DNA of 8,113 nucleotides. Source: an uncultured Spirochaetaceae bacterium. GTDB taxonomy: Bacteria; Spirochaetota; Spirochaetia; Sphaerochaetales; Sphaerochaetaceae. A program made the translations under genes and the position numbers. Of this stretch, positions 1-5,302 are shown in pieces. The notes beneath the pieces were generated by a model. That model made no database searches and had not been told where the DNA came from. It saw nothing but the letters and a program-made list of their open reading frames with translations. The stretch covers positions 1-8,113 of the forward strand of contig CAMKPI010000069.1 of assembly GCA_946414625.1 (NCBI GenBank). The letters are read 5' to 3'. The stretch's first letter is position 1; each line of letters opens with the position of its first letter.

Positions 1-203
1 TTTCCGGAAGGATTGACCTTTTGGCTTTGAGGGTCGACGAGGCGGTTATTCTGGATTTCAAATCTGACGGCTTTAAAAACCCTGGGGAGTATGAAAGGCA
101 GATTCTCTCCTATAAAAAAGCGGTGTCCCTCATGTTCCCGGACAAGAAGGTGTCCGCGGCGGTTGTATATCTGAGGGATGCCGGAAATCCTGTCTGGATT
201 TGA
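1..203 (+). CDS. C-terminal end of AddA/RecB-type PD-(D/E)XK nuclease (partial, 5' cut off)
   Basis: The reading frame is open from the window edge (first full codon at base 3) to TGA at 201-203, leaving 66 residues of a longer protein. The peptide starts SGRIDLLAL, then AVILDFKSD, then YERQILSYKKAV. This order matches the nuclease domain of the AddA/RecB family: a GxxD acidic residue, the catalytic D-x-K strand (DFK), and the conserved QxxxY helix (Q-ILS-Y). In that family the domain lies at the extreme C-terminus of a UvrD-like helicase that resects double-strand breaks, which fits a stop soon after the motif. The helicase part lies outside the window, so a stand-alone nuclease or a CRISPR Cas4-like protein cannot be excluded. 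No clear U-tailed terminator follows. Confidence 0.7.
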   Translation, partial: SGRIDLLALRVDEAVILDFKSDGFKNPGEYERQILSYKKAVSLMFPDKKVSAAVVYLRDAGNPVWI

Positions 204-316
204 AGAATCGGATGCTTTTGCCATGTGATGTCGCCGGAGGGGCGCTGTCTTGTGTACAGTGCGAAGCCCGCGGAAAGCGCTCTCTTTAGCGGCGAGTGAA
301 TCGTGGCTTTGGGGTA

Positions 317-345
317 TTGCAAAAAATCTGCCTATCTGCTATTAT
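317..345 (+). promoter_or_regulatory. Sigma-70-type promoter, probably for the tRNA gene
   Basis: TTGCAA (317-322) and TATTAT (340-345) are separated by exactly 17 bases and each is close to the sigma-70 consensus. Transcription would start near 352, giving about 58 bases of leader before the mature tRNA. The leader contains the inverted repeat GCTGAT-TT-ATCAGC (373-386), which could be a small hairpin. No terminator is evident between the tRNA and thiB, so this promoter may also feed the riboswitch. Confidence 0.5.
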
Positions 346-410
346 CCATGCGTTGCATTCGGATTTCGAAGAGCTGATTTATCAGCGATTCTGTCTCGTT
401 TGCCTGAACC

Positions 411-483
411 GGGCCTGTAGCTCAGCGGTTAGAGCAGAGGACTCATAATCCTTTGGTCGAGAGTTCAAATCTCTCTGGGCCCA
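411..483 (+). tRNA. tRNA with CAT anticodon, most likely tRNA-Ile2 (lysidine-modified)
   Basis: A full cloverleaf of 73 bases can be drawn. Acceptor strand 411-417 pairs with 476-482, with discriminator A483. The D stem is 420-423/432-435. The anticodon stem is 437-441/449-453, with loop CTCATAA and anticodon CAT at 444-446. The T stem is 459-463/471-475, with loop TTCAAAT. The 3' CCA is not encoded. CAT can mean initiator Met, elongator Met or Ile2. The first acceptor pair is a normal G-C, which argues against initiator. Acceptor pairs C4-G69 and C5-G68, known recognition elements for the lysidine synthetase TilS in E. coli, are present. The stretch TTGGTCG after the anticodon stem also resembles E. 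coli tRNA-Ile2. Such a tRNA would read AUA codons after TilS modifies C34. Confidence 0.9.
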
Positions 484-536
484 AAAGCGCAGCATTTGGT
501 TTTTCTGCAAACAGCAGTGCGGCGTTCATATATACT

Positions 537-663
537 GTTTTCAATTCGGGGTGCTGATAGGTCTTCGGACGATGGAGCGTTGTGGCTCCGTGTTCCGGAA
601 AGAGGATCTGATGCTGAGAACATACCCGTGAACCTGATCTAGGTAATTCTAGCGGAGGAAAGC
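537..663 (+). promoter_or_regulatory. TPP riboswitch (THI element) controlling thiB-thiP
   Basis: The conserved THI-box blocks occur in order: CGGGGTGC (547-554), CTGAGA (614-619), ATACCCG (622-628), AACCTGATCT (631-640) and GCGGAGGAAA (652-661). Helices I can draw are P1 537-542/658-663, P2 547-550/625-628 (CGGG/CCCG), P4 633-635/656-658 and P5 639-642/649-652 (CTAG/CTAG). The P3 arm is long and carries an extra stem at 574-578/585-589 (GGAGC/GCTCC). CTGAGA and the P4-P5 blocks are where the aptamer binds the pyrimidine and pyrophosphate parts of TPP. There is no terminator hairpin before the ATG, so control is probably at translation: bound TPP should stabilise P4/P1 and hide the ribosome site. 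A possible -10 (TATACT, 531-536) lies just upstream but lacks a clear -35. If it were used, the start near 543 would remove the 5' strand of P1. Confidence 0.93.
654..659 (+). promoter_or_regulatory. Shine-Dalgarno of thiB, embedded in the riboswitch
   Basis: GGAGGA lies 5 bases before the ATG at 665. Bases 656-658 (AGG) pair with CCT at 633-635 in P4, and 658-659 also fall in P1. The usual THI-box end GCGTAGGGAA reads GCGGAGGAAA here, so the aptamer's conserved 3' strand itself serves as the ribosome site. Confidence 0.8.
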
Positions 664-664
664 G

Positions 665-1807
665 ATGAAGAGTCATTCTGTTTCAGCATTGATTGTTATC
701 TTCTCTTTGTTTTTTTTGTTGGTCTTTTTGCCTCAGAGTTTCGCTCTTGGAGGCGGAGAGAAGGTCTCAGGTGGCTTGTCGCCGAAGTCCTCTTCCGGCA
801 AAGGCTCCGCGGGTGAGTCTATCACGGTTTACGCGTACGATTCGTTTTGTGGCGACTGGGGCGCGGGGACGGAGATAGTCCGCGACTTTGAGAATGAGAC
901 CGGGATTCACGTGAATCTCGTGGGAGTCGGGGACGCTGTCACGATGTACAGCAGATTTGTCATGGAGGGCGAGAAGTCCGAGGCTGACGTGCTTGTGGGG
1001 TTGGCAAACAACATGCAGATAGACGAATCGCTCTTCCTGGAATGGGAGCCTGCTTGCAAAGTCGACCTTATTGATTATGATTCAAAATCCCTGATTCCGT
1101 TCGATTATGGCTTTTACTGCTTCCTTGTGAACAAGGATTATTTCAGGACCTCTGCAAAAGGCAGGGCGGATGGAGCGGCCATCTCGGAAAATCCGGGACA
1201 GAATGCAGGAGGAGATACTTCTCTTGCCTTTAACGCTCCTTCTTGTCTGATGGATCTCACGCGCCCTGAGTTCTCCGACTCGTTCATTCTGATCGATCCG
1301 AGAACGTCGTCGGTCGGTCTCGGACTTCTTAAATGGACGATTCTCTCTTTGGGCGAGGACGCCGCATTCGATTGGTGGCGCAAAGCGTGCGACGCCGCGC
1401 TTACTGTCGGAAGTTCCTGGTCGTCGTCATACGGAGTATTCACTCAGGGCGAGGCTCCGTTTACTCTCAGTTATACCACAAGCCCCGTATACCACAGAAT
1501 GTATGAGGACAACTACGCTATTGACGCGTTGGTTTTTTCCGACGGATATGTCGAGACTGTCGAGTATATAGCAGTGCCAAAAAGTTCGGGAAATCCGGAA
1601 GCCGCAAAGCAGTTCTGCGAGTATGTCCTCACTCGCGGACAGGAAGAGATTGCTGTGACAAACACGATGTTCCCCGCAAACAAGCGTACTGCTTTGCCTG
1701 ATGAATACAAGGGAATCCTCAATCCGGACAAGATCCTAGAGGATAAGAATTTCCCGGATAAGCAGAACGAGTACCTTGACAGATGGACCCGAACGGTCGT
1801 GTTGTGA
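665..1807 (+). CDS. thiB: Thiamine/TPP ABC transporter, periplasmic substrate-binding protein ThiB
   Basis: The protein has 380 residues. Residues 1-28 form a signal peptide (positive start, long hydrophobic core, likely cleavage near SFA-L) with no lipobox cysteine, so it should be a soluble periplasmic protein. A Gly/Ser/Lys-rich linker (about 29-52) leads into the fold. Segments matching the E. coli ThiB (TbpA) pattern are TVYAYDSFCGDWG (54-66), the ADVLVGLANN region (107-116), PFDYG (145-149), DPRTSSVGLGLLKW (211-224), a Trp in GSSW (249-252), LSYTTSPVYH (268-277) and a C-terminal RWTR (373-376). These aromatic and acidic positions line the thiamine site in the family. A hydrophilic stretch at about 162-188 appears to be an insertion relative to E. 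coli ThiB (327 residues). The start is fixed by the Shine-Dalgarno at 654-659. The TPP riboswitch and thiP next door support the assignment. Confidence 0.93.
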   Translation: MKSHSVSALIVIFSLFFLLVFLPQSFALGGGEKVSGGLSPKSSSGKGSAGESITVYAYDSFCGDWGAGTEIVRDFENETGIHVNLVGVGDAVTMYSRFVMEGEKSEADVLVGLANNMQIDESLFLEWEPACKVDLIDYDSKSLIPFDYGFYCFLVNKDYFRTSAKGRADGAAISENPGQNAGGDTSLAFNAPSCLMDLTRPEFSDSFILIDPRTSSVGLGLLKWTILSLGEDAAFDWWRKACDAALTVGSSWSSSYGVFTQGEAPFTLSYTTSPVYHRMYEDNYAIDALVFSDGYVETVEYIAVPKSSGNPEAAKQFCEYVLTRGQEEIAVTNTMFPANKRTALPDEYKGILNPDKILEDKNFPDKQNEYLDRWTRTVVL

Positions 1808-3597
1808 TGCACTATCCACAGGGAAATCAGCAAGGCAACTGGAATGGCTCCGGTCCGCATAGGCTCCGCGGTGAGGGGAAATTGTCCGGAAAAGTGTATA
1901 TGGCGGATCGGAGTTCTCGTTTGTCCGGAAAAGCGCATAGCTCGGATCGGGAGTCTCGTGCACGTGTGTTTCCCGGGCTCGGAGGATTTCTTCGAAAAGA
2001 GCGCGGGTCGGGTCTAACAGAGCGGTTCGGGCGAATGGGTCTGCTATCGAGGGCTTTGGAGGCTTTCTCTGTATGCTTGTTCGCCGTCGCGTTTCTCCTG
2101 CCTCTGACATGGTTTTTCATCCGGTTCGGTTTAGGCGGACTCACAGGTGTTCTTTCAACGGCATTTTATCTCAGAGTCCTGGGATTTACCGTTTATCAGG
2201 CGCTGCTTTCGGCTCTCCTCGCCGTTGCGTGTGGGCTTCCTGCGGCGTATATCCTTGCCAAGTACGATTTCAGTCTCAAAAGAGTGGTGAAATCTGTTTT
2301 CATGGTTCCGTTCATAATTCCCGGCATTCTTGTTGTTCTGGGCTTTGTGATATTCTTTGGTAACAGAGGATATGTCGCAACAATCCTAGGGCGCGAGATT
2401 CATATACTATATAGCTTCAAGGCAATTCTCGTTGCCCATGTCTTTTATAACTTTCCTGTTATAGCCATCCTCTGTTCCGACGCGTTGGAAAAACTCGACT
2501 ACAGCATAGAAGATGATGCAAAGCTCTCCGGTGTGGGACCTGGACGAATATTTTTTGGAATAACTTTACCGAGAATAGTTCCGTCAATGCTTTCGGCGAC
2601 TGTTTTGGTATTTCTTTTCTGTTTCACGAGTTTTTCGATAATCATGGTGCTGGGCGGCGGTCCGAAACATACCACGACGGAAGTTGAGATATACCGCATG
2701 GCTGCCGTTGGGCTTGATTTCAGCACGGCAGGAGCCTTGTCTCTCATGTCTATGGCGGTATGTATTCTGATGCTTTTTGTCAGCAGAGCTCTTTCCTCCA
2801 AAAAGTACTATATGGAGGATTCGAATATCAAAACGCGTCCGCTCGGGAAAGCAAAGGTCTCTTTCAGAATTTTCGCGTGTGCTTATCTAGTCGTCTCGGC
2901 AGTGTTCATCCTCGGTCCCGTCCTGTCCCTTATTGCGCGCTCGTTCCAGGGCAGCGTGACAAGGGGCGGTTCATACATTCTGACCTTGAGGGCGTACAGG
3001 GCTCTTGACGCGGGTGTTTTCAGGGACACTCTTTTAATAGGATTTCTTTCCGCGTTTCTGTCCTGCACCTTGGCTTACGGCTTCTGCGGCTCCAGGCTCG
3101 GAAGCCTTGCAATGCTACCCATGGTTGTGAGCTCGGTGGTGGTGGGTCTTGTGTACCTGGTAATTTCCCGCTTTATCCGCGAAGTGCCGGCGCTGCTGAT
3201 GATATCGCTTATGCACGGCATCGTAAACCTTCCTTTTGCCTATAGAACATTGAGATCGGCGTCTCTCAACATCCCGAGCGAATACAGGGAATGGGCGGCC
3301 ATCTCCGGAATTTCCCATGTGAGGTATTCGTTTCAGGTTGAGCTGCCTGTCCTGAGGCGATCCATTGTCTCGTCGTTTCTCTTTTGTTTTGCGCTGTCCT
3401 GCGGAGAGTTGAACTCCACCTTGATTTTGGGTTCCTCCAGGGTTTCCACGGCGTCTGTTTCGATAATGCGGATGATATCGGCATACAACTACTCCGGGGC
3501 ATGCGCCGCGGGAACGGTGCTGATTGTCCTGAATTTTGTTGTGTTTTACTCTGTGAGGCTGATGGAATCAAATCAGCACGGTGCGCTTCACTTTTGA
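1807..3597 (+). CDS. thiP: Thiamine/TPP ABC transporter permease ThiP
   Basis: A double-length permease with two fused BPD_transp_1 halves and about 12 hydrophobic segments, the first near residue 84 and the last near 585 (numbering from ATG 1807, 596 residues). Each half has an EAA loop that docks the ATPase: EDDAKLSG...LPRI (about 235-256) and EYREWAAISG...LPVL (about 492-516). This layout and the position after thiB identify ThiP, the inner-membrane channel for thiamine or TPP. I chose ATG 1807 because it overlaps the thiB stop as TGATG, suggesting translational coupling; ATG 1783 in the same frame is also possible. Neither has a strong Shine-Dalgarno. Either start leaves 76-84 basic, Arg/Gly/Ser-rich residues before the first membrane segment, which E. 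coli ThiP (536 residues) lacks. ATG 2035 would give a more usual 520 residues. No thiQ follows. Confidence 0.9.
   Translation: MHYPQGNQQGNWNGSGPHRLRGEGKLSGKVYMADRSSRLSGKAHSSDRESRARVFPGLGGFLRKERGSGLTERFGRMGLLSRALEAFSVCLFAVAFLLPLTWFFIRFGLGGLTGVLSTAFYLRVLGFTVYQALLSALLAVACGLPAAYILAKYDFSLKRVVKSVFMVPFIIPGILVVLGFVIFFGNRGYVATILGREIHILYSFKAILVAHVFYNFPVIAILCSDALEKLDYSIEDDAKLSGVGPGRIFFGITLPRIVPSMLSATVLVFLFCFTSFSIIMVLGGGPKHTTTEVEIYRMAAVGLDFSTAGALSLMSMAVCILMLFVSRALSSKKYYMEDSNIKTRPLGKAKVSFRIFACAYLVVSAVFILGPVLSLIARSFQGSVTRGGSYILTLRAYRALDAGVFRDTLLIGFLSAFLSCTLAYGFCGSRLGSLAMLPMVVSSVVVGLVYLVISRFIREVPALLMISLMHGIVNLPFAYRTLRSASLNIPSEYREWAAISGISHVRYSFQVELPVLRRSIVSSFLFCFALSCGELNSTLILGSSRVSTASVSIMRMISAYNYSGACAAGTVLIVLNFVVFYSVRLMESNQHGALHF
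1882..1959 (+). repeat. Tandem duplication, 2 x 39 bases, in the thiP N-terminal extension
   Basis: Bases 1882-1920 and 1921-1959 are adjacent direct repeats with 31 of 39 positions identical; both begin TTGTCCGGAAAAG. The length is a multiple of three, so the frame is kept. The units encode LSGKVYMADRSSR and LSGKAHSSDRESR. Differences cluster in the middle and near the end of the unit, consistent with an old duplication. Confidence 0.8.
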
Positions 3598-3930
3598 ACC
3601 GGATCTGGAAACATACGATAATGTTCGTCTTCGCTTCCGGATAGAACGGGGCGGGATGTACCGGCCACTCTATTTGCCTGCTTCTCTTTGGGTTGTGTTT
3701 AAGGGCTGGGCTTTAGGGCTGTGTTAAGGCCAGATTTTCGGTGCCGATCCAGGTTCGCCGCAATTCTGATTTTGTTTTGATTTTGGCTGGACTACAGCGG
3801 TATAAGAGTTCATGAAAATGCTGATTTGCTCTGTGACTCTTGACGGCGTAGCCGCTTTTGTTTTGCATGGGCTCTTGGAAACCTCTGATTCTTACGGCAA
3901 GAGGGCTCTGTTTCAAAAATCTCCGGATTA

Positions 3931-3946
3931 GTGAAAAATTTTTCAC
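3931..3946. promoter_or_regulatory. Perfect 16-base palindrome, candidate operator
   Basis: GTGAAAAATTTTTCAC is identical to its own reverse complement and has no spacer. It overlaps the likely -35 element of the 4011 gene, a position where a bound dimeric repressor would block RNA polymerase. The GTGAA/TTCAC arms recall Rex and CRP half-sites, but the arm spacing fits neither (two bases longer than each). The regulator is unknown. Confidence 0.5.
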
Positions 3947-3972
3947 ACTTTCCAGTAAACATGGTCTATAAT
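3942..3972 (+). promoter_or_regulatory. Promoter of the BMP/nucleoside transport operon
   Basis: TATAAT (3967-3972) is a perfect -10. TTCACA (3942-3947) is the best -35 candidate, one mismatch from TTGACA, with a long 19-base spacer. Transcription would begin near 3979, leaving about 32 bases of A/T-rich leader before ATG 4011. The suboptimal spacer and the overlapping palindrome suggest a regulated promoter. Confidence 0.6.
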
Positions 3973-4010
3973 TGATTGAAAATTTGTAAAACATTTCTTG
4001 GAGGAGTGTT

Positions 4011-5138
4011 ATGAAGAAAGTTTTAACAGTTGCTTTGTGTCTTTTGCTTGCGCTGTGCCTCGTCTCTTGCGGCAATAAGGGCGGATCGTCCAAAGGAAAT
4101 GCCAAGGGGGCGTCGGACGCGAAGGGCTCCGATAATATCCGCGTAGCGATCCTGACGGACGCCACGGGTATTGATGACAAGAGCTTCAACGCGGCGGCGT
4201 GGCGTGGAATCCTCGATTTCTATGGAGACAACGGGGCTGGACGCGGCACACTTTACACGAACATCACGGCGCAGTCTTCCGACGACTACCTTCCGAATCT
4301 GAAGAACGCAGCGGCTCAGGGATATGACCTGTTGATCACAACGGGTTTCACCTGGGGAGATTCCGTGACGGCTTTCACGAAGGACTATCCGAACCAGAAG
4401 GTCATCATTGTTGATGTGGACTGGCTCCCGCAGACGAGCAACCTGATTCAGTACATCTATGAGGAAGAGCAGGGCTCTTACCTTGTCGGTGTGGCGGCTG
4501 CCATGCAGGCAAAGGCTGACGGTATTGAAAATCCGAAGTTCGGCTTCATCGGCGGTGTGCCCGGAGCCACTATCACAAAGTTTGAGGTGGGCTACATTGA
4601 GGGTATTCTTTCCGTGTTCCCGTATGCAGAGATCCGCGATTACTACGCCAACAGCTGGGGCGCTCCGGAGCTCGCGAAGACGCAGGCCAAGAGCTGGTAC
4701 GACAGCGGCGTGTACTGCATTTTCAGCGCGGCAGGCGGAACGGGCGGCGGCACGATAGACCAGGCCAGGGAATACCGCAACGCAGGCAGGAACGTATGGG
4801 CGATCGGTGTTGACAGCGACCAGTACGAAGACGGAATCTACGCCGGCGGCAAGAGCGCGGTTCTCACGTCAATGCTGAAGAAGGTTGAGATTTCCACAGT
4901 TGACGCTTTGAAGAAGGTAAAAGACGGTACTTTCGTAGGCGGCGTTGTGAAGCAGAACCTCTTTAATAACGGTGTGGACTATTCGACGGCCAATGCTGAG
5001 CTCTCAGATGAGGCAAAGGCTGCGGTTGAGCAGGCGAAGGCGGACATCCTCGCCGGTAAGATTACCGTTCCTAAGACGGTGAAGGAGCTCATGGAGCGGC
5101 ATCCGGCGCTCGGGAAGCTCAACGCCATCGACGACTGA
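4011..5138 (+). CDS. BMP-family (PnrA/TmpC-like) nucleoside-binding lipoprotein of an ABC transporter
   Basis: The protein has 375 residues. Its lipoprotein signal peptide has KK at 2-3, a hydrophobic core, and lipobox LVSC with the lipid-attachment cysteine at 20. A flexible Gly/Ser/Lys linker (21-41) tethers it to the membrane. The BMP domain runs from about 43 to 355, with family motifs DDKSFN (55-60), QGSYLVGVAAA (154-164), AGGTGGG (241-247) and GVDSDQY (266-272), then SAVLTSMLKK (282-291). In treponemal PnrA the Asp, Phe and Asn of the first motif and the Asp of the GVD motif contact the purine nucleoside; equivalents are present, so a nucleoside ligand is likely but not proven. The start is supported by GGAGG (4000-4004) six bases before ATG. 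As first gene of the operon, with structured RNA after it, it may be made in excess of the membrane parts. Other BMP proteins bind other ligands, so specificity is inference. Confidence 0.9.
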   Translation: MKKVLTVALCLLLALCLVSCGNKGGSSKGNAKGASDAKGSDNIRVAILTDATGIDDKSFNAAAWRGILDFYGDNGAGRGTLYTNITAQSSDDYLPNLKNAAAQGYDLLITTGFTWGDSVTAFTKDYPNQKVIIVDVDWLPQTSNLIQYIYEEEQGSYLVGVAAAMQAKADGIENPKFGFIGGVPGATITKFEVGYIEGILSVFPYAEIRDYYANSWGAPELAKTQAKSWYDSGVYCIFSAAGGTGGGTIDQAREYRNAGRNVWAIGVDSDQYEDGIYAGGKSAVLTSMLKKVEISTVDALKKVKDGTFVGGVVKQNLFNNGVDYSTANAELSDEAKAAVEQAKADILAGKITVPKTVKELMERHPALGKLNAIDD

Positions 5139-5139
5139 T

Positions 5140-5229
5140 TCCGTATGGATGAGAGTCTCTCGAGACCGCCCTCCGGCGTCTCCCGGCGAGGAGTTCTTGA
5201 GACTCGTACGGATTAGTTTCAGTTTTTTT
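5140..5229 (+). terminator. Large intercistronic stem-loop with delayed U-tract, possible partial terminator
   Basis: Starting two bases after the lipoprotein stop, 5140-5145 pairs with 5207-5212 (TCCGTA/TACGGA) and 5153-5159 pairs with 5199-5205 (GAGTCTC/GAGACTC). An inner hairpin pairs 5162-5166 plus 5168-5170 with 5175-5182, with one bulged C and loop CTCC. Seven Ts follow at 5223-5229, ten bases after the outer stem, which is too far for a textbook terminator. It could cause partial termination or protect the upstream mRNA from 3' decay, lowering expression of the ATPase and permeases relative to the lipoprotein. Confidence 0.45.
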
Positions 5230-5231
5230 CG

Positions 5232-5258
5232 GACACATCCCGCCTGTCGGGGTGTGTC
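5232..5258 (+). other. Second intercistronic hairpin (11-bp stem, 5-base loop)
   Basis: GACACATCCCG (5232-5242) pairs with CGGGGTGTGTC (5248-5258) across loop CCTGT, with one T-G pair. It lies 44 bases before the ATPase start and has no U-run after it, so it is not a standard terminator. An mRNA-processing or stabilising role is possible; a protein-binding role cannot be judged. Confidence 0.5.
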
Positions 5259-5302
5259 TATATAACAACTGAATCTAGGCTTTGCCTTGTTATGGAGTCA
5301 GC

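Larger units (their letters stand above)
3598..4010. other. 413-base intergenic region without a convincing gene
   Basis: This region separates thiP from the nucleoside transport operon. Just after the thiP stop, 3603-3610 (ATCTGGAA) can pair with 3635-3642 (TTCCGGAT), enclosing a short inner stem 3611-3614/3621-3624. It has no U-tract, so it is at best a weak 3' end structure. Two copies of TGATTTTG lie 11 bases apart (3767-3774, 3778-3785). A weak promoter-like pair, TTGATT (3777-3782) and TATAAG (3801-3806), is 18 bases apart. A 39-codon open frame from ATG 3812 to TAG 3931 has no good ribosome site or recognisable product. No purine or other riboswitch pattern was found. The last 80 bases hold the palindrome and promoter listed separately. 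Confidence 0.6.

Noticed and set aside
242..262. GCGCTGT/ACAGTGC hairpin as terminator of the nuclease gene
   Set aside because: Seven pairs including a G-T, loop of seven, and no run of T after it.
443..676. Minus-strand open frame of 77 codons covering the riboswitch and part of the tRNA
   Set aside because: Its C-terminal residues PERFELSTKGL are the antisense of the tRNA anticodon to 3' region, a well-known source of spurious proteins, and the rest is antisense to the riboswitch.
1513..2144. Several overlapping minus-strand frames opposite thiB and thiP
   Set aside because: They are shadows of the GC-rich coding strand, with no ribosome sites and no family features.
3603..3642. Hairpin just after thiP as a rho-independent terminator
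   Set aside because: The stem is real on paper but has a large loop and no U-tract; it is kept only as a note in the intergenic region.
3812..3931. Plus-strand 39-codon frame starting MKMLICSVTL
   Set aside because: No convincing Shine-Dalgarno, no recognisable product, and it ends in the palindrome; such a frame is expected by chance.
3931..3946. Rex or CRP operator
   Set aside because: The GTGAA/TTCAC arms match, but the distance between arms is two bases too long for each consensus.
3598..4010. Purine riboswitch upstream of the nucleoside transporter
   Set aside because: None of the conserved loop or junction sequences of the purine aptamer could be found.
3713..4189. Minus-strand open frame of 158 codons
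   Set aside because: It runs antisense through the promoter, palindrome and signal peptide of the lipoprotein gene, and the product shows no domain-like pattern.
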